Shown piece by piece: positions 1 through 11,600 of a DNA stretch of 64,000 bases; within the stretch, counting starts at the first letter, position 1, and each line of letters opens with the position of its first letter. Under the pieces are notes generated by a model. It was given only the letters and a program-made list of their open reading frames with translations, had not been told where the DNA came from and searched no databases. Made by a program: the position numbers and the translations under genes. The DNA comes from Porogramme epimiltina (lineage: Eukaryota; Basidiomycota; Agaricomycetes; Polyporales; Polyporaceae): positions 62,001 to 126,000 of the forward strand of contig FTLJ01000051.1 in NCBI GenBank assembly GCA_900155495.1. The letters are read 5' to 3'.

Positions 1-1770
1 TAACCCAAAACTCTCTATCCACAGACGAACAATTCACCCTACCGTCTGTAGCCGACTACCAACTCCGCCTCGCCCGCCCCACCATATGTGACTCGTCCGT
101 TAAGCAGTATTCGGGTTACTTGGATATTTCAGATACTCGGCACCTCTTCTTTTGGTCAGTGTGGTTTATACAAAAGTCTCAACTGTACTAATCTGGATGC
201 TCTCAGGTTCTTTGAGGCACGGACGGACCCGGACTCTGCCCCCCTCTTGATGTGGCTCAATGGCGGCCCAGGCTGCAGTTCTACAACCGGTCTTCTCTTT
301 GAGAACGGCCCCTGCACCATTAATGGCCCCAACAAGACCGTACCGAATCCGCATTCATGGAACAATGTTGCGAACATGCTCTTCCTCGACCAGCCAATCG
401 GCACCGGCTTCTCGTACGCCTCCGACGATTCCAAAGTCGACACTCTCACAGACCTCGCCGTCGACGTCTATGCCTTCCTCCAGCTGTTCACCGCTCGCTT
501 CCCTGCGTACGGTGCGCAGCCGTTCCACATTGCCGCCGAGAGCTGGGGCGGGCACTACGGGCCGAACATCGCGAGCTACGTACACAAAATGAACAAGCGT
601 GGCGTGTACGCGCCCTTCCCCGGCCAACGGCACATCAACCTCGCGTCCTTTGTCATCGCGAACGGCCTTACGGAACCAAAGACGCAGTTCGGCTCCGTGC
701 CCGACTACATGTGCGGAGGCGCTCCGTATCCACCATTTGCGCATGACAGCAGGGAGTGCATCCGGATGCGTTTGGAGGCGCCAGTGTGCGAGAGGATGAT
801 CGAGAGCTGCTATCGGTACTCGTCGCGAGTGACGTGCAATCCAGCGACAACCTACTGCTGGATGAGCATGTTAGGACCCATGTCCGGTAGGCATGACTCA
901 AAATCGCTTTCTGTGTTGCATAACGTTGACACCGGCTGTGGTTCACACAGCTACGGGCCTGAATCCGTATGACCTCCGCATCCCATGCGAGGACAACCAG
1001 CCATTATGTTATCCTGAGATGTCATGGATACAGGAGTGGATGAACAGCCCCACGATCAAACGCCAGCTCGGCGTAGACAACGCCCAAACCAAATTTCTGA
1101 ATTGCAACATGACTGTCAATGCGGGTTTCTATGAACAAGGTCAGGCTATGCAGAATAGTGCGGCGCTCCTCCCACCATTGATCAAGGATGGCATCCGATT
1201 GCTTGTTTTCGCTGGGGATACCGGTCCGTGCCCTCCTTCCGTATTCTAGCTCTTGTGCTTACCGCTCATACCCCTATATAGATGGTGTTTGTAATCACAT
1301 GGTACCACTCCGATCTTTATTGGTGGGGGTTGTCTAAACTAAATTATATGCCTTCTACTTGCAGGGTGTCGAGCGGTGGATGCTGAGGCTCGATCACAAC
1401 CTACACGAAGAGTTCTTGCGCGCACCTTTCCTCCCTTTCCTAACTGAGTATACTGGTACTCCCGGGGGAAAGGTACGCACAGCTGGACCTGGCGCGGGTA
1501 ACGTCACATACGTGCAGATCTTCGATGGCGGGTACGTATCTCTTCCAGCACCTGGCTCCTGAGCCATTGAAGTTAGCTTGTGCCTGAAACCGCTTGCTCC
1601 GCTTCTCCAGGCACATGGCCCCACACGATCAGCCCGAGGCTACGCTGGTAAGTGAGAAGAACTCGTTTGTGTCGAACCTTAATTGTTTATGTTTGAGTAT
1701 GCGTCGTCCGCCTTCGCAGGACATGATCACACGATGGGTGAAGAATGTCCCATTCGACGTGACCGGATGA
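1..1770 (+). CDS. Serine carboxypeptidase (S10), 5' truncated by window edge
   Basis: Secretory or vacuolar serine carboxypeptidase that removes C-terminal residues from peptides. Exons: <1-154, 207-886, 951-1223, 1282-1301, 1365-1531, 1611-1647, 1720-1770 (stop). The first exon is read in the frame starting at base 3 and contains the family signature VKQYSGYLD followed by HLFFW, so the protein continues left of the window; the ATG at 88 lies out of frame inside this exon and is not the start. Seen: WLNGGPGCSS substrate-binding motif; catalytic Ser codon 541-543 in ESWGGHYGP; catalytic Asp codon split between 1223 and 1282-1283 (GDTDGVCNHMG); catalytic His at 1612-1614 in GGHMAPHDQP. All triad residues are present. 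A 20-nt micro-exon (1282-1301) carries most of the Asp block. From base 3 the exons total 1380 nt (459 codons plus stop). Family call is firm; substrate is unknown. Confidence 0.93.
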
Positions 1771-3406
1771 TGACCTAAAAGGTTCGGGTTTCTCATGAAC
1801 CTCTGACCCGAACAACCTTCGTGTATTTGTATTATTTGACCCAACCCCCCTTCAATGTGGATTCTCTGTCCATCTCCACTATCCACTTTGTTGGTACCCA
1901 ATAACCTAGCGGGTATGCCTTCAAAACACGCATTCGAAGTCACCGCTGCACCTCCTGTATTCGACGGCCTTCGTCTCATTTTAAGAAATTCCCTCCTTTG
2001 TCATCGTGCGCTTACACCACAGAGAGGAGGACGAGAGGCCGCACAGACCCCATAGCCATGAAATGCTTCACTGAACGTTCTGTGAGGTAAGAGAATCCTT
2101 CTAAGGCGCACAATGACCGCACTCATCTTCGTCTGCAGGTGGCCCGCGCACACCTGTTGTGCGCATGTACTCACGTTCAACTTTACTTTCAGAGCTCGGA
2201 CTTGAGGTGCGAATAGAAAAGTCTACGCGGAACGTAGCGGACCCTTAAATCAAATTGGCTATGCGACGTTACGACACAACATGGGCTGCTGCCGGTCATC
2301 GTCGGCCCCCCATAATACCGTGCTTGTCGGGTCTACTACAGGCGAGCGCGCCAAACAATGACGATCCAAGGGGTCCACTTGTCGACTCCGCCCTAGGGAA
2401 CGATAGCGGTGATCCATTTGGGCGGTCACGTCAGGAACAGGAAAATGTGCGTCTATGAAGCTACTTCCTTAGCCTCCCCCTTTCTGTCACGGTGGTACCT
2501 GACCTCCTCTGAAATTCCAGCCTCAGCTTGCCACGTCTCTTGGGACCAGATTCTCTATTGGCCATTATTAGGCGTCCGTTGTTACTTTGAGGTTCGCCCG
2601 ATTATATTTGCACCAAAGGAACTTTGCCTGATATGACCTGTCGGCATGATTGTGGAAATGGAGGCAAGCACACCTTGTCCTCAGTTCGGAACGGGAGCTG
2701 CATTAATGACTGACAACAGTTAGCTCCAGTCATCCCTTTGGGTTGCAATACAGGCGTGTATAGCATGTCTCGGAATGCTCGGGGACGCCCATTTGGCTTT
2801 GGGGAACTGCGATGACCGACCACCGGTTTTTACACCGGCCTGGAACTGCGATCTGGTATCTGGTGTCACTTATGGAGTCGAACCACGTCTTGTGTCTGTT
2901 CAGAGCCCAGGTTGCCCGTATGGCCCGCCACCGCAATGAAGGCCGCGACGGCGTGTTCGGCTAGATGCACGGTGTCCGCCCCTCTGAGAGATAACGTGCG
3001 TTCATTTGGCATTCGATAATCCGGCTCACGCAGCCTCCACAGCACCTCAGCGCCAACAACCCGCAATCAGCGCATCTGTGGAGACCCCTCCAGGCAGCGC
3101 TGAACATCCAGATGCCGGTCATACGATGCCCTGTTTCCCATGGACAGCGCAGAGCACCGGTGTGATTACTGTGCTAAAGGTGTCGCAGCACACAAGCTCT
3201 CACGGCCCGCTCCGCGCGAGCGCGGTGTGGCAGCGCCGCTCTCCTCCATACCAACGCCGGTGCTTCTGAGCCAATCGGGCGCGTAAGAACTGCGACAGCA
3301 TGGGTGCGTCGGTTTCTCTTTCTGGCGGGCTCGGGCTGCGCTTAGCTCCAAGCTGAGATACCTTTGCCTCCCTGCCCCACAGTGCTCCGCGCGAGCGATG
3401 AGGTAC
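1771..3406. other. Intergenic spacer, no supportable gene
   Basis: About 1.6 kb. Open frames are short and show no recognisable domain, no consistent splice structure and no repeat that I can see. It holds the 3' flank of the carboxypeptidase and the upstream region of the next gene. Confidence 0.6.
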
Positions 3407-3414
3407 TATATAAA
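3407..3414 (+). promoter_or_regulatory. TATA box
   Basis: TATATAAA about 206 bp upstream of the ATG at 3620. It shows that the open frame beginning at 3398 spans a promoter and cannot be the true coding start. Confidence 0.55.
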
Positions 3415-3619
3415 CCATCCTGACCACCATTCTCCACCGCACGACCGTCCCCCCGTACCACCACTCGGCGACGGACGCACCCTCGCACAGGCTGCGCCTT
3501 CCCCAGTCCTTTCGGCTGTTCCCGCATTCCCCTGGTTCTTCAGCTTCGTTCAAGCAGCCAAGCATCTCCCCTCTACTACCGATCACAGCAAGAAGTTCAG
3601 GGCGGTACCGACTTCGACC

Positions 3620-4306
3620 ATGATTCCACGCTCCGTCCCTTCCGTCATATACACCGATTTCACCTCCGCGGAGCAGCGCCAGGCAGCCGTGCGCGCAGCA
3701 GGGCTCGTCCCTGCTTCGTCATCTCGCCAGGGTCGCCGTGGTGGCATGACAGCTTCGCGGGAAGAGAGGCCCAGAGGGGTTACGGAACGCCCCACCGGAC
3801 AGTCGACATCGCGCGCGGCCTTCGGTGACGACGACGCGTCCTCGTGCAGCGGCGACTCCGAAAGCACCCTCACTTCCGATTGCGAAGACCCCGCTCGCCC
3901 TTTTCTTCCGCGCCGCGCGGGTTTCTCGCCAGGGTCGGACTCCGCGTCTCTCCGAGTCCGATCTATCGAAGCCTGGGCCCGCGATGCCTTCGTCTCCTGC
4001 GTCTCAAGATGGACTTCCTACTCCCCTCGTCTCCCCCCATACTACCTTCCGGATGCACACCATGCGAAGTCTCGGAGTCCGGCGGACGCCTGGGACGAGT
4101 ATAGCGAGACCGAAGCGTCCTCTTTCGATGGGGACTGGGAGAAGGCTTCGTGCGGCCCGCATTGGCACAGCCTCGCATCCCTGGAGCTCCACTCGCAGGC
4201 AGGCGTAAAGCCCTCCGTGCACACCCTCGACACCATCAAGAAGGAATTGAACTTTGTGGAGGACCAGGAGAGCCGGCGCCTATGCGCGATCGCATTCTTG
4301 TGTTGA
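3620..4306 (+). CDS. Unrecognised 228-residue protein
   Basis: I do not recognise this protein. The start at 3620 was chosen because a TATA box sits at 3407-3414 in the same open frame and the 3620 ATG has a good context (A/C-rich, GACC before ATG). The N-terminus begins MIPRSVPSVIYTDF. The middle is rich in Ser, Asp and Arg (acidic/serine patch around residues 70-90, then LPRRAGF). The C-terminal part holds a DEYSETEASSFDGDWEK stretch followed by a predicted helical tail (TIKKELNFVED). No signal peptide or membrane segment is seen. The other two frames are also open over about 3.83-4.2 kb, which is expected at this GC content. It may be spliced further downstream, but I see no good donor. 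Possibly a lineage-specific regulatory protein; function unknown. Confidence 0.5.
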   Translation: MIPRSVPSVIYTDFTSAEQRQAAVRAAGLVPASSSRQGRRGGMTASREERPRGVTERPTGQSTSRAAFGDDDASSCSGDSESTLTSDCEDPARPFLPRRAGFSPGSDSASLRVRSIEAWARDAFVSCVSRWTSYSPRLPPYYLPDAHHAKSRSPADAWDEYSETEASSFDGDWEKASCGPHWHSLASLELHSQAGVKPSVHTLDTIKKELNFVEDQESRRLCAIAFLC

Positions 4307-4836
4307 TTCCGTCCCTACTTCCAGCGTTCATACCGCGTGGTCGGCGGTCCCCTCTTATCCTTATTCGCGCTTTCCTCGTTGCTTATTCACTCCTCGCCAC
4401 CGCCAATGCTTTGTATTCTACCCCCATCCTTCTCCGCTGTAGTATAGAACGCGTCTACGACCTTATTACGATACTGGATGCTTCGTTCCTCGAACCGTTA
4501 CGCTTGTTTATGACCCACGACTTCGTACGACACCTAGATGATCTTGTAGAACGTACGACTGTATTGGTACTCACACTGCGACATGCGACACCCCATGTAC
4601 CCCAGAACTGCAATTCTCGTGCCCAACCCCGATGTGTGCCCCTCGCATGAAGAGACATGGTTTTGGAACGGATACACGGCCCGAAGCACGCGTCACGCGT
4701 CTACGCGCTCGGCTTAGGCGCACGAACCTGCGTGAGCCTCGTTGCCCGTGGCCACCGTCGCCAAAGTGCTTCTTCCCATTGCTCTCCCCGGCCCACCACC
4801 ACCACTCTACACGCTTTTCGACGCGTCATTTGCATC
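4307..4836. other. Spacer between two small genes
   Basis: About 530 bp, pyrimidine-rich on the + strand toward its right end. It presumably holds the 3' UTR of the gene ending at 4306 and the promoter of the coiled-coil gene. An in-frame ATG at 4657 could extend the next gene, but the added residues are compositionally unlike the rest of it. Confidence 0.45.
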
Positions 4837-5671
4837 ATGCGCCGTGCACAAACAGTCAGAAACTATGGGCGCCCATCCATCGCGACGGGAGGCGTGGACG
4901 ATCTGGGGATGCTCAAAGAAGATGAATCTGTCGAGGATGTGCTCAGGCGACAGCTGTTGGAGAAAGACCGGGAGTGCGATAGGGTATGCATGTGTGCTTC
5001 ATGCGCGATAGAACGGCCCAATTCACAACGATTGCAGCTGCAAATCCAAATCCAATCGCTGCAGGCACAACTTGCCCAGCGGCCGGCATTGGACAAAGTG
5101 CAGGCACTCGAGAAGGAGTACACGAATCTGGAGCTGATCTTGCAGGGGACGCAGAGGGAGAATGAGCGGTGTATGGCAGAGCTTGAACGGTGCGTATCCG
5201 GCTTTCCGTTCCGCGGCCGATCCACGTCCGCCAACTACCGTGCGTAATAGAGGGAAGGTACGGGAGAAGATGTTGGAACGCGAGCTTGAGAAGCTGGCAG
5301 GAGCGAACTGGCAGGTGAGCATTCGCCCTTCGTCCGAACATCGCCCCCGTCGCCATTCGCGATCTCTCCGCTCCCTAGCTAACTATGCCCGCGTGTGCCC
5401 GGCCGCGTAGACGAACCTCGAGCTCGGGACGCCTACGACGACATCCGCGTCCGCGGTGCTTGCGCGTGGGGCGAAGCCCGCGCCGACGTCGCAGGCAGAT
5501 GCCGACGCGACACGTGCGTACTTGGAACAAGTGCGGCTTACGGTCCTTGGCATGGAGCAGCGCATGCAGTCGCGCGAGGAAAAGCTCGCGAAGCACATCG
5601 AGCGGGCCGAGGCCGAGGGCGCGCGGTTCGAGGAGGTGCGTCGGCAGGCGCTCTCTACCTCGGCGAACTAA
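4837..5671 (+). CDS. Short coiled-coil protein (207 aa)
   Basis: Exons: 4837-4983, 5038-5189, 5251-5314, 5411-5671, total 624 nt. All three introns have good GT donors (gtatgc, gtgcgt, gtgagc) and AG acceptors, and phases match. The protein is charged and helical throughout: LRRQLLEKDRECDR, then a Gln/Leu-rich heptad region, LEKEYTNLELILQG, ENERCMAELER, EKMLERELEKLAG. A low-complexity Thr/Ser/Ala linker follows, then a second helix from about residue 155 (YLEQVRLTVLGMEQRM to the end). No enzymatic domain is visible. It is probably a structural or adaptor protein; no homologue can be named from sequence alone. The first intron is 54 nt, a multiple of three without stops, so its retention would insert 18 residues. 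The start at 4837 is the ATG nearest the helical region; 4657 is an alternative. Confidence 0.65.
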
Positions 5672-8600
5672 TCGCCTTTTCGACGGGACGGTCCCGGCCG
5701 ACCTCTGCGGTTCGAGCGCAATATACCTGCCCCCTTCTTCTGCTGTGTAGTAAGTAATGTGTACTTGTATGGACTCGGAGGAGCTTTACGCGCAATACAA
5801 CGGACGGCGACGCGGCTGCTGATATCAAACGAAGGAGCTCTCCCGCGTGGACTTTCCGGAACCCATTCAATCCTTACTCTGGGAAGCCTCACGGAGGCGA
5901 CGACGGGTCATCATCAGCGGGCGCATGAGTATGCATATGGGGCGGCGGGCCCGGAGAAGCAGACGTTCATATAACACCTAGGTCCGAGCGGTCGCGCGCG
6001 CGACGCTAGTCCTCATATTGTCCACACGCTTCCTGCACACGGGAGAGTATCAGGCTTCGCAGACATATACTCCCTGATTAACGAGCAGTCTATCACTATT
6101 CAATTTGAGGAAATGAACATCGGGAAACAGACAGTGCGCGCGGGACAGGTCGAGTATAGCAAAGTGCGCACCAGCTACGTACTCGTCGCGTAACGAGGAC
6201 GATCGGCGCGCGCAGACGCCCCGCGCATCCAGAGGCTCTTTGTGCGGGGACCTCGCACAACGAATTCGCCTGCCCGGCCGGCAGCCCCCAGCGCGCCGCG
6301 GCGCGTGCCAGAGGCCGCCTCCGCGACCATCCGCCGGGCAGCAGGCCGTCGCCAGTCGCGAGCCGGCGCAGCGCACGCGTGCCCCCTGGCCTCGTTCCCT
6401 TCGAAGCCCGCCCCCCTCCTCCGTGCAGGCCGGAGGAACGCCTGCGCGACGGGGCGCACCCCAGGGCCCGTCGCGTCCACGAGACGTAAACAAGAGAGAT
6501 AAGGTCGGCCCTAATCGCCCCGCATGCTCGGGCCCTGCCCGTTAATCTAACCTGCAAGGTCCAAGGGGCGTCGACGCGGCGGGCCCGCCCACGCGCGCGC
6601 TCGGAGTCGTCACGACATACGCGCCGTCGCTCGACCGACGACACCCTCAGGGTCCTGCCGCGCCTACGTGCGGGGTGCTGGCGTACGGCATCCCGCGAGA
6701 GGTGCACGCCGACGAGCCCGCGGCGGACGGTGTACGCGAAGGGAGTGTGGGCGTCGCCCGCAGGCGTGCCAGTCAGTCAGTCGATGATCGACTGCGCGGT
6801 GTGCGCGGTGCGCGTCGCGCGACGGGGCGATAGCGGGGGGATAGGCGCAAAGAGGGCGCGAAGCGCGCATGGCGGGCGAGCGGACCCCCAACCTTCTTCT
6901 CGCCCGTGGCCTTCGCGCCCTGGAATATGATTCGGCCATCTAACGAAGGGGGGTGCCCCAGCGCGGGGTACGAACGCGACGGAATCGCAGACAAACGAAG
7001 CGGGCGGCGTGCGCAGGGGGGGACCAACGGCGTATTCCTTCGGAAGCGGCATGGTTATTCCTACCGTGCGGATCCGCGCGCTGGACACAGCACCTGCGTG
7101 TGCGCATGTGCGCCCTGCGCGCGCGTCCGCCCGCGATCTGTGCAGTCTGGGCATGTCAGACCTGCCACAATCGTCGCTCGGCACTCGCGCCAGGCGGCGT
7201 GCCGCGAAGAAGGCGAAGCGCGCCCGCGAAGCCCCCCCTCCCCTCCCCCACGTCGCCGTATCCTCCCGAAGCTCCCGAGGGCGCAGCAGCAGCACCCCCG
7301 CGCCCGCGCCCACGCCCGCGCGCGAGCACGCCAGCCTCGGCCGCGCGGCGTACCCCGCCCGTCTCTCCCGGCGTCAGCTGCCACCCGTCAGCGACAGCAA
7401 CACGCACGTCCGGAGACAGCGGGGGCGGCGGGCAGAGCGGGGGGACGCGGGACGCGCGCCCCCGCGTCCGCGCGCGGGTTCTTCGAACGCCGAGGCTCGC
7501 GACGCGCCCCTATCGCGCAGCCAACGTGCTTGCTGAAGGGGGGGTGGAAGAGGGAGGAGGGCCGAGCCCCGCCCGCCCCCCAGGCCGGCATCTGACCGGG
7601 GGCGCGTGGGGGCGCCCCCGCCCCCGGGGTGCGCACGACGGCTTCGAGAAGCGGGCGCGGACGCTCCTGTGCCCCGCGCCGTGGGTGCGCGGCGGGTCAG
7701 ACGACCTGCGCGGGCGAGACCCTGGGCCCTGGGATCACCCCCTCACCCGCCGCGCACCGCGCACCGATCGGTGTGCGGCGCGCGGCGCGGCACGACGATA
7801 AGTGGGTGGGTCTGCGTAGTTGGTCCTTTGTGTCCGTGACGCGCGGGCGTGCCCGCCGCGGCCGCCATGCTGCGTGCGCCCGAGCCTCACCTCCGCGGCG
7901 CACGGGCACATGGGCGTGCGGGCGTGCTTGGCGTCGCGGGCGGCGCCGCGGCGGGCAGGTGCGCCCCCGGCGCGCATATGGGGCGGGCTGGCGCAGCCGG
8001 CGGTGGAAAACAGACTTCGCCCTCCGGTCGCCACAGCGTTGGCGCCGTCTGGCTGGATGGAGCAGGAGGCCCCAGGCGGCTGCCTGGGAACAGGGCGTGC
8101 ATGGCGGTGACGGCATCGCACGCTAGCCGAAGACAGCTGCGACCCGTCACGGCGCCATGCACCCACCCGTGCGCAAGAGCGAATATCATCGCTCGTCTGC
8201 GCGACATTGCGCCACCCTCGCCCCCAACGTCAGGATGACACAGCGCCTGGGAGTGGAGCGGGGTGATGTCCAGGCGGCCGGGATGAATTGGCGTCGCGGC
8301 CGTCCGGACGCGAGACGCTGCTCGCGCGGGTGGAATATCAATGGCGGGGGGTCGCTCGAAATCTTCCACCGCCGATGGGCGGTTTAGCTCGCGCATATAC
8401 ACGCATTGACGTGTGCCAGCCACGGCGTGGAACTCGGCCTCGGGAGGGTCCCCCCCGGCACGAATGCTTGTACATGACGGCACCGTTCGCGCATCGACTA
8501 TCTCAGGGCGAGCCAGGCCCATCCGAAGACAGGCGGGAGCACACCGCAAAATGAAAAGCACGGCTATCGCTGAACCGCGTCCTGTCGTCTGGAAATACGA

Positions 8601-11600
8601 GCCTTCCATCCCCATGGTTATAGAGTGCCGCAGGACAGCAGCCGCGAAATGGACATCGGCGCAGCCTAGAGCGCGCCTGCGAGGCTAGGCAGTACGAACA
8701 AACCGTGAGCTAACTGGATCTGAATGGCGCGTTAAGAACCGAACTCACGCGCAGACGTTCGCAAACCCCACGGCAAAAGATGGCGGCGCGAGAGCGCAGA
8801 GTGCTATGTTCGCTGAGGCCTCATCGCGGACTGTTAGCGCGAGGACCATGCGGCGATCCGTGAGATTCGGTAGCCTACAATTTCCTTTGGGCTCGTTAAT
8901 GCAGGAACGGCGCGGAGCCGAATCTTTCCTTCGGCACACCTATCCCCCGCAGCGCAGCCTACGGCCCACGTCAGGTCGCGCTGCGTAGCGAGATCAGAAT
9001 CGACGCGGGTTGGGGACACTGGACGTAACGACGAGACTTTCCGTACCGGGGGATCGGAAAGCACCAAGTGGTCACATCTGCCAAAACCCCACCGCTCGGG
9101 ATCCTTCTAGGGGTGCACTGGGGTGCGATGCCCGGGGTCGTGTCGTGTGCGGTCTTCGATCGGTCGACGAGCCATCCGTGCATGGCCTCTGGTGTGTTTC
9201 TGGCGTTCCGCCTGGATGCGCATGGCGCTGAAACGACGCGGCGGCGTGTGGCTGGCGTCAGTAGACTTTCAGCACAGGTCCCGGACGATCGGAGACAGAT
9301 CGAACCCACAGAAGAAAGGACCAGAAGGGACCTGCAGGTGTTCCGCGCCGTTCGAGGCAGAACTCTAAAGACGATCTAGCGTTTCGTCGAGCGCCGCAGA
9401 AGCCGGGTTTGTGGCTGCAGCCCGGCGCAACGAGGACATTCGGGGACTTGTCGACAGACCAGGTCGCCGAGCCCAGCTGGCAGTGGGGCTCCACGCATTC
9501 AGCGAAGCCCCCACGCGCCCTGCAGCGAGCAGCGGGAGAACCTGGCGTAATGCGGAGCGCCAGGCGAGCACAGCGCACGCACGCACGCCCCCCGACCCAC
9601 TGCGGGATAAAGGAGCGTCCCCAACCTCGATGCACCGCGCTTGGCGCCGCACAGCGATCGGGTTCCTGACATGGAAGCCGCCTCTCGAGAGGGGGGGGGG
9701 ACGCGGTGCGCCTTTCCAGGCAAGCGGCCTGCGGCGCTCCGCCGCAGAGGTCGTCCTGCGCACCCCAGCTCCCACGGCCGCTGCAGCGACGGCACGGAAC
9801 CTTGATCGACACCCGCGCGAAGGCCACACATGCACACGATGCGATCGAGGCGCGGCGCGGAGCGGGCTTCAACCACCTGCAGGGGGGCCAAGTCCGCCCG
9901 CCCGCTGCTAGTGCTGCTGCGGGGGGGCCCGCGGCGGCGAAGGGTGAGGGATTATTGCGAACCGAGCGCGAGCAGCGCGCCGAGCACGGGCGTGGCGTGC
10001 ACGCGCACTCGTGTCCCCATCGTGGCCGGTGTGCCCGCTCTTCCAACTCGGAGCGGCGTGCGGGCGGGCGCGAGGGCGTGCCCCCGCCGGAGACCTGGCC
10101 AGTCAGCGCGGGTTATCAGCGGGCGCGGCGGTAACGCAAGTGTAAGGCGAAATTACCCGCACGGACTGCACCCTCCTTCTCAGGCGGACCGGGCCTGGAA
10201 GCCGGGCGGGTGACGCAACCGCGTCGATGAGGGCATTCGTCCTGCTTGCTCGACGCCGCCGGGGTGCAAAGGACACCCGTACGGGGGCGACTGGTGACGC
10301 AGCGGGCGACGGGGCGCAGCCCCTCGGCCACGCCACGCCCACAACGCAAACCGCGCGGCGGACATGAAAGGCGTGCTGGCGGCATGTGACGCGCGCCCGA
10401 GCGTTTGTCCAGGAGGGCCTTCTCGACACGCGACGTGCGAAGCTGTCCTCGGGCATGATTAGAACGTTCTGCGGGGCGGGCTGGGAATGTCGGTATGACA
10501 TGCACTCACGTACGGAGGCAGGGGCCGCGCACCCGCAGCGACGACGTACGGACGACGGCTTGGAGGGCGTTCGCAGCGGCGTCGCGGGCGAGCGAAAAAT
10601 AGGCCCGGGCGTCATGGGGCTAAGTTGCGCCGTTAGGACGTACGGATGGGGAGAGAGCGTACAGACCCCGAGCGTTCGGAGAATGCGAGATGCACCTGGT
10701 GCGGATCCTGGCTTAATTTTTCGCGCGGCGAGGGAACCGCTCGAATTGGGTGGTGCTTCGTGAAGCCACGCTGGAAGTTTGGTATAGCCCGGGCGTCCGA
10801 GCGATCTTCAGCGCTGAGCACGGCAGGCGCGCACGGTCGTATAGGAAGTGGGCGCATCGCTGCTTCTGCCGATGAATTCATAAAGGGGTGGCCAGACGCG
10901 CCACGGTGGAGGAAATGAGCGCACCTCCCGTAAAATGCGTGCGTCGCGTTCCCAAGACCGACGAGCGTGACGGCGGTCGGCCACACGTGCGCGCAGCGCG
11001 AAGGGGAGAATCAGGTGCCTGCTCGAGGGCGGACATAGTGCGAGGCCCTACCGAGCCCGTTATCAACGATACGCCGCCGCCGCACGCGCAGAGGCGTTAC
11101 GGGACGCGGCGTCGTGTGGCTGGGTGGGTGGCCGAGAACGCGCGCGGGCGTGTGTGCGTGCGCTCAGAACAGAAGCGCGGTGTGCGTGGTGCGCGGCGCT
11201 GGGCGCACTGGCATGGTGACCCCATCCCAACTCCGCCCGCCTCGCGGCCACCCTCGACGCAGGGCGGATCGGTGCCCGGAGCGCACGGCGCGCGCCGCCC
11301 TGTCGGTGCCGACGGTGCCCACAACTCCCTCGATCTGGCGCTGCGAGAGCGCTCCGCGTGCCTATTCGCGGGCGTCCAGCGCGCTCGTCACCGCGTCCGT
11401 CACGCTCCCCCTTCTTTCCTTGATCAGCCTTCAGACGTTAGGGACGGGCCGGCCCCAGGTGGGGAAAGGCAGGTCGCCGTCGGGCGGGGTGTGGCTAGCG
11501 TCCGGGTGTGGGGCGATCGGAAGGCGCACCTCGGCCGGCAGGGTGCCGAGCCCGGCGGTCGATACACGGCGGACGTAGGCGATTGTCCTTTGACCTGGAA

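Noticed and set aside
88..154. ATG at 88 as start of the carboxypeptidase
   Set aside because: It lies out of frame with the conserved VKQYSGYLD...HLFFW exon and reads through intron 1; the true frame is open to the left edge.
2855..2930. Possible minus-strand tRNA because of a GGTTCGACTCC-like T-loop
   Set aside because: No matching acceptor stem, D-arm or anticodon arm can be formed at proper spacing.
3398..3619. N-terminal extension of the 3620 gene from 3398
   Set aside because: It would translate across a TATATAAA box and a likely 5' leader.
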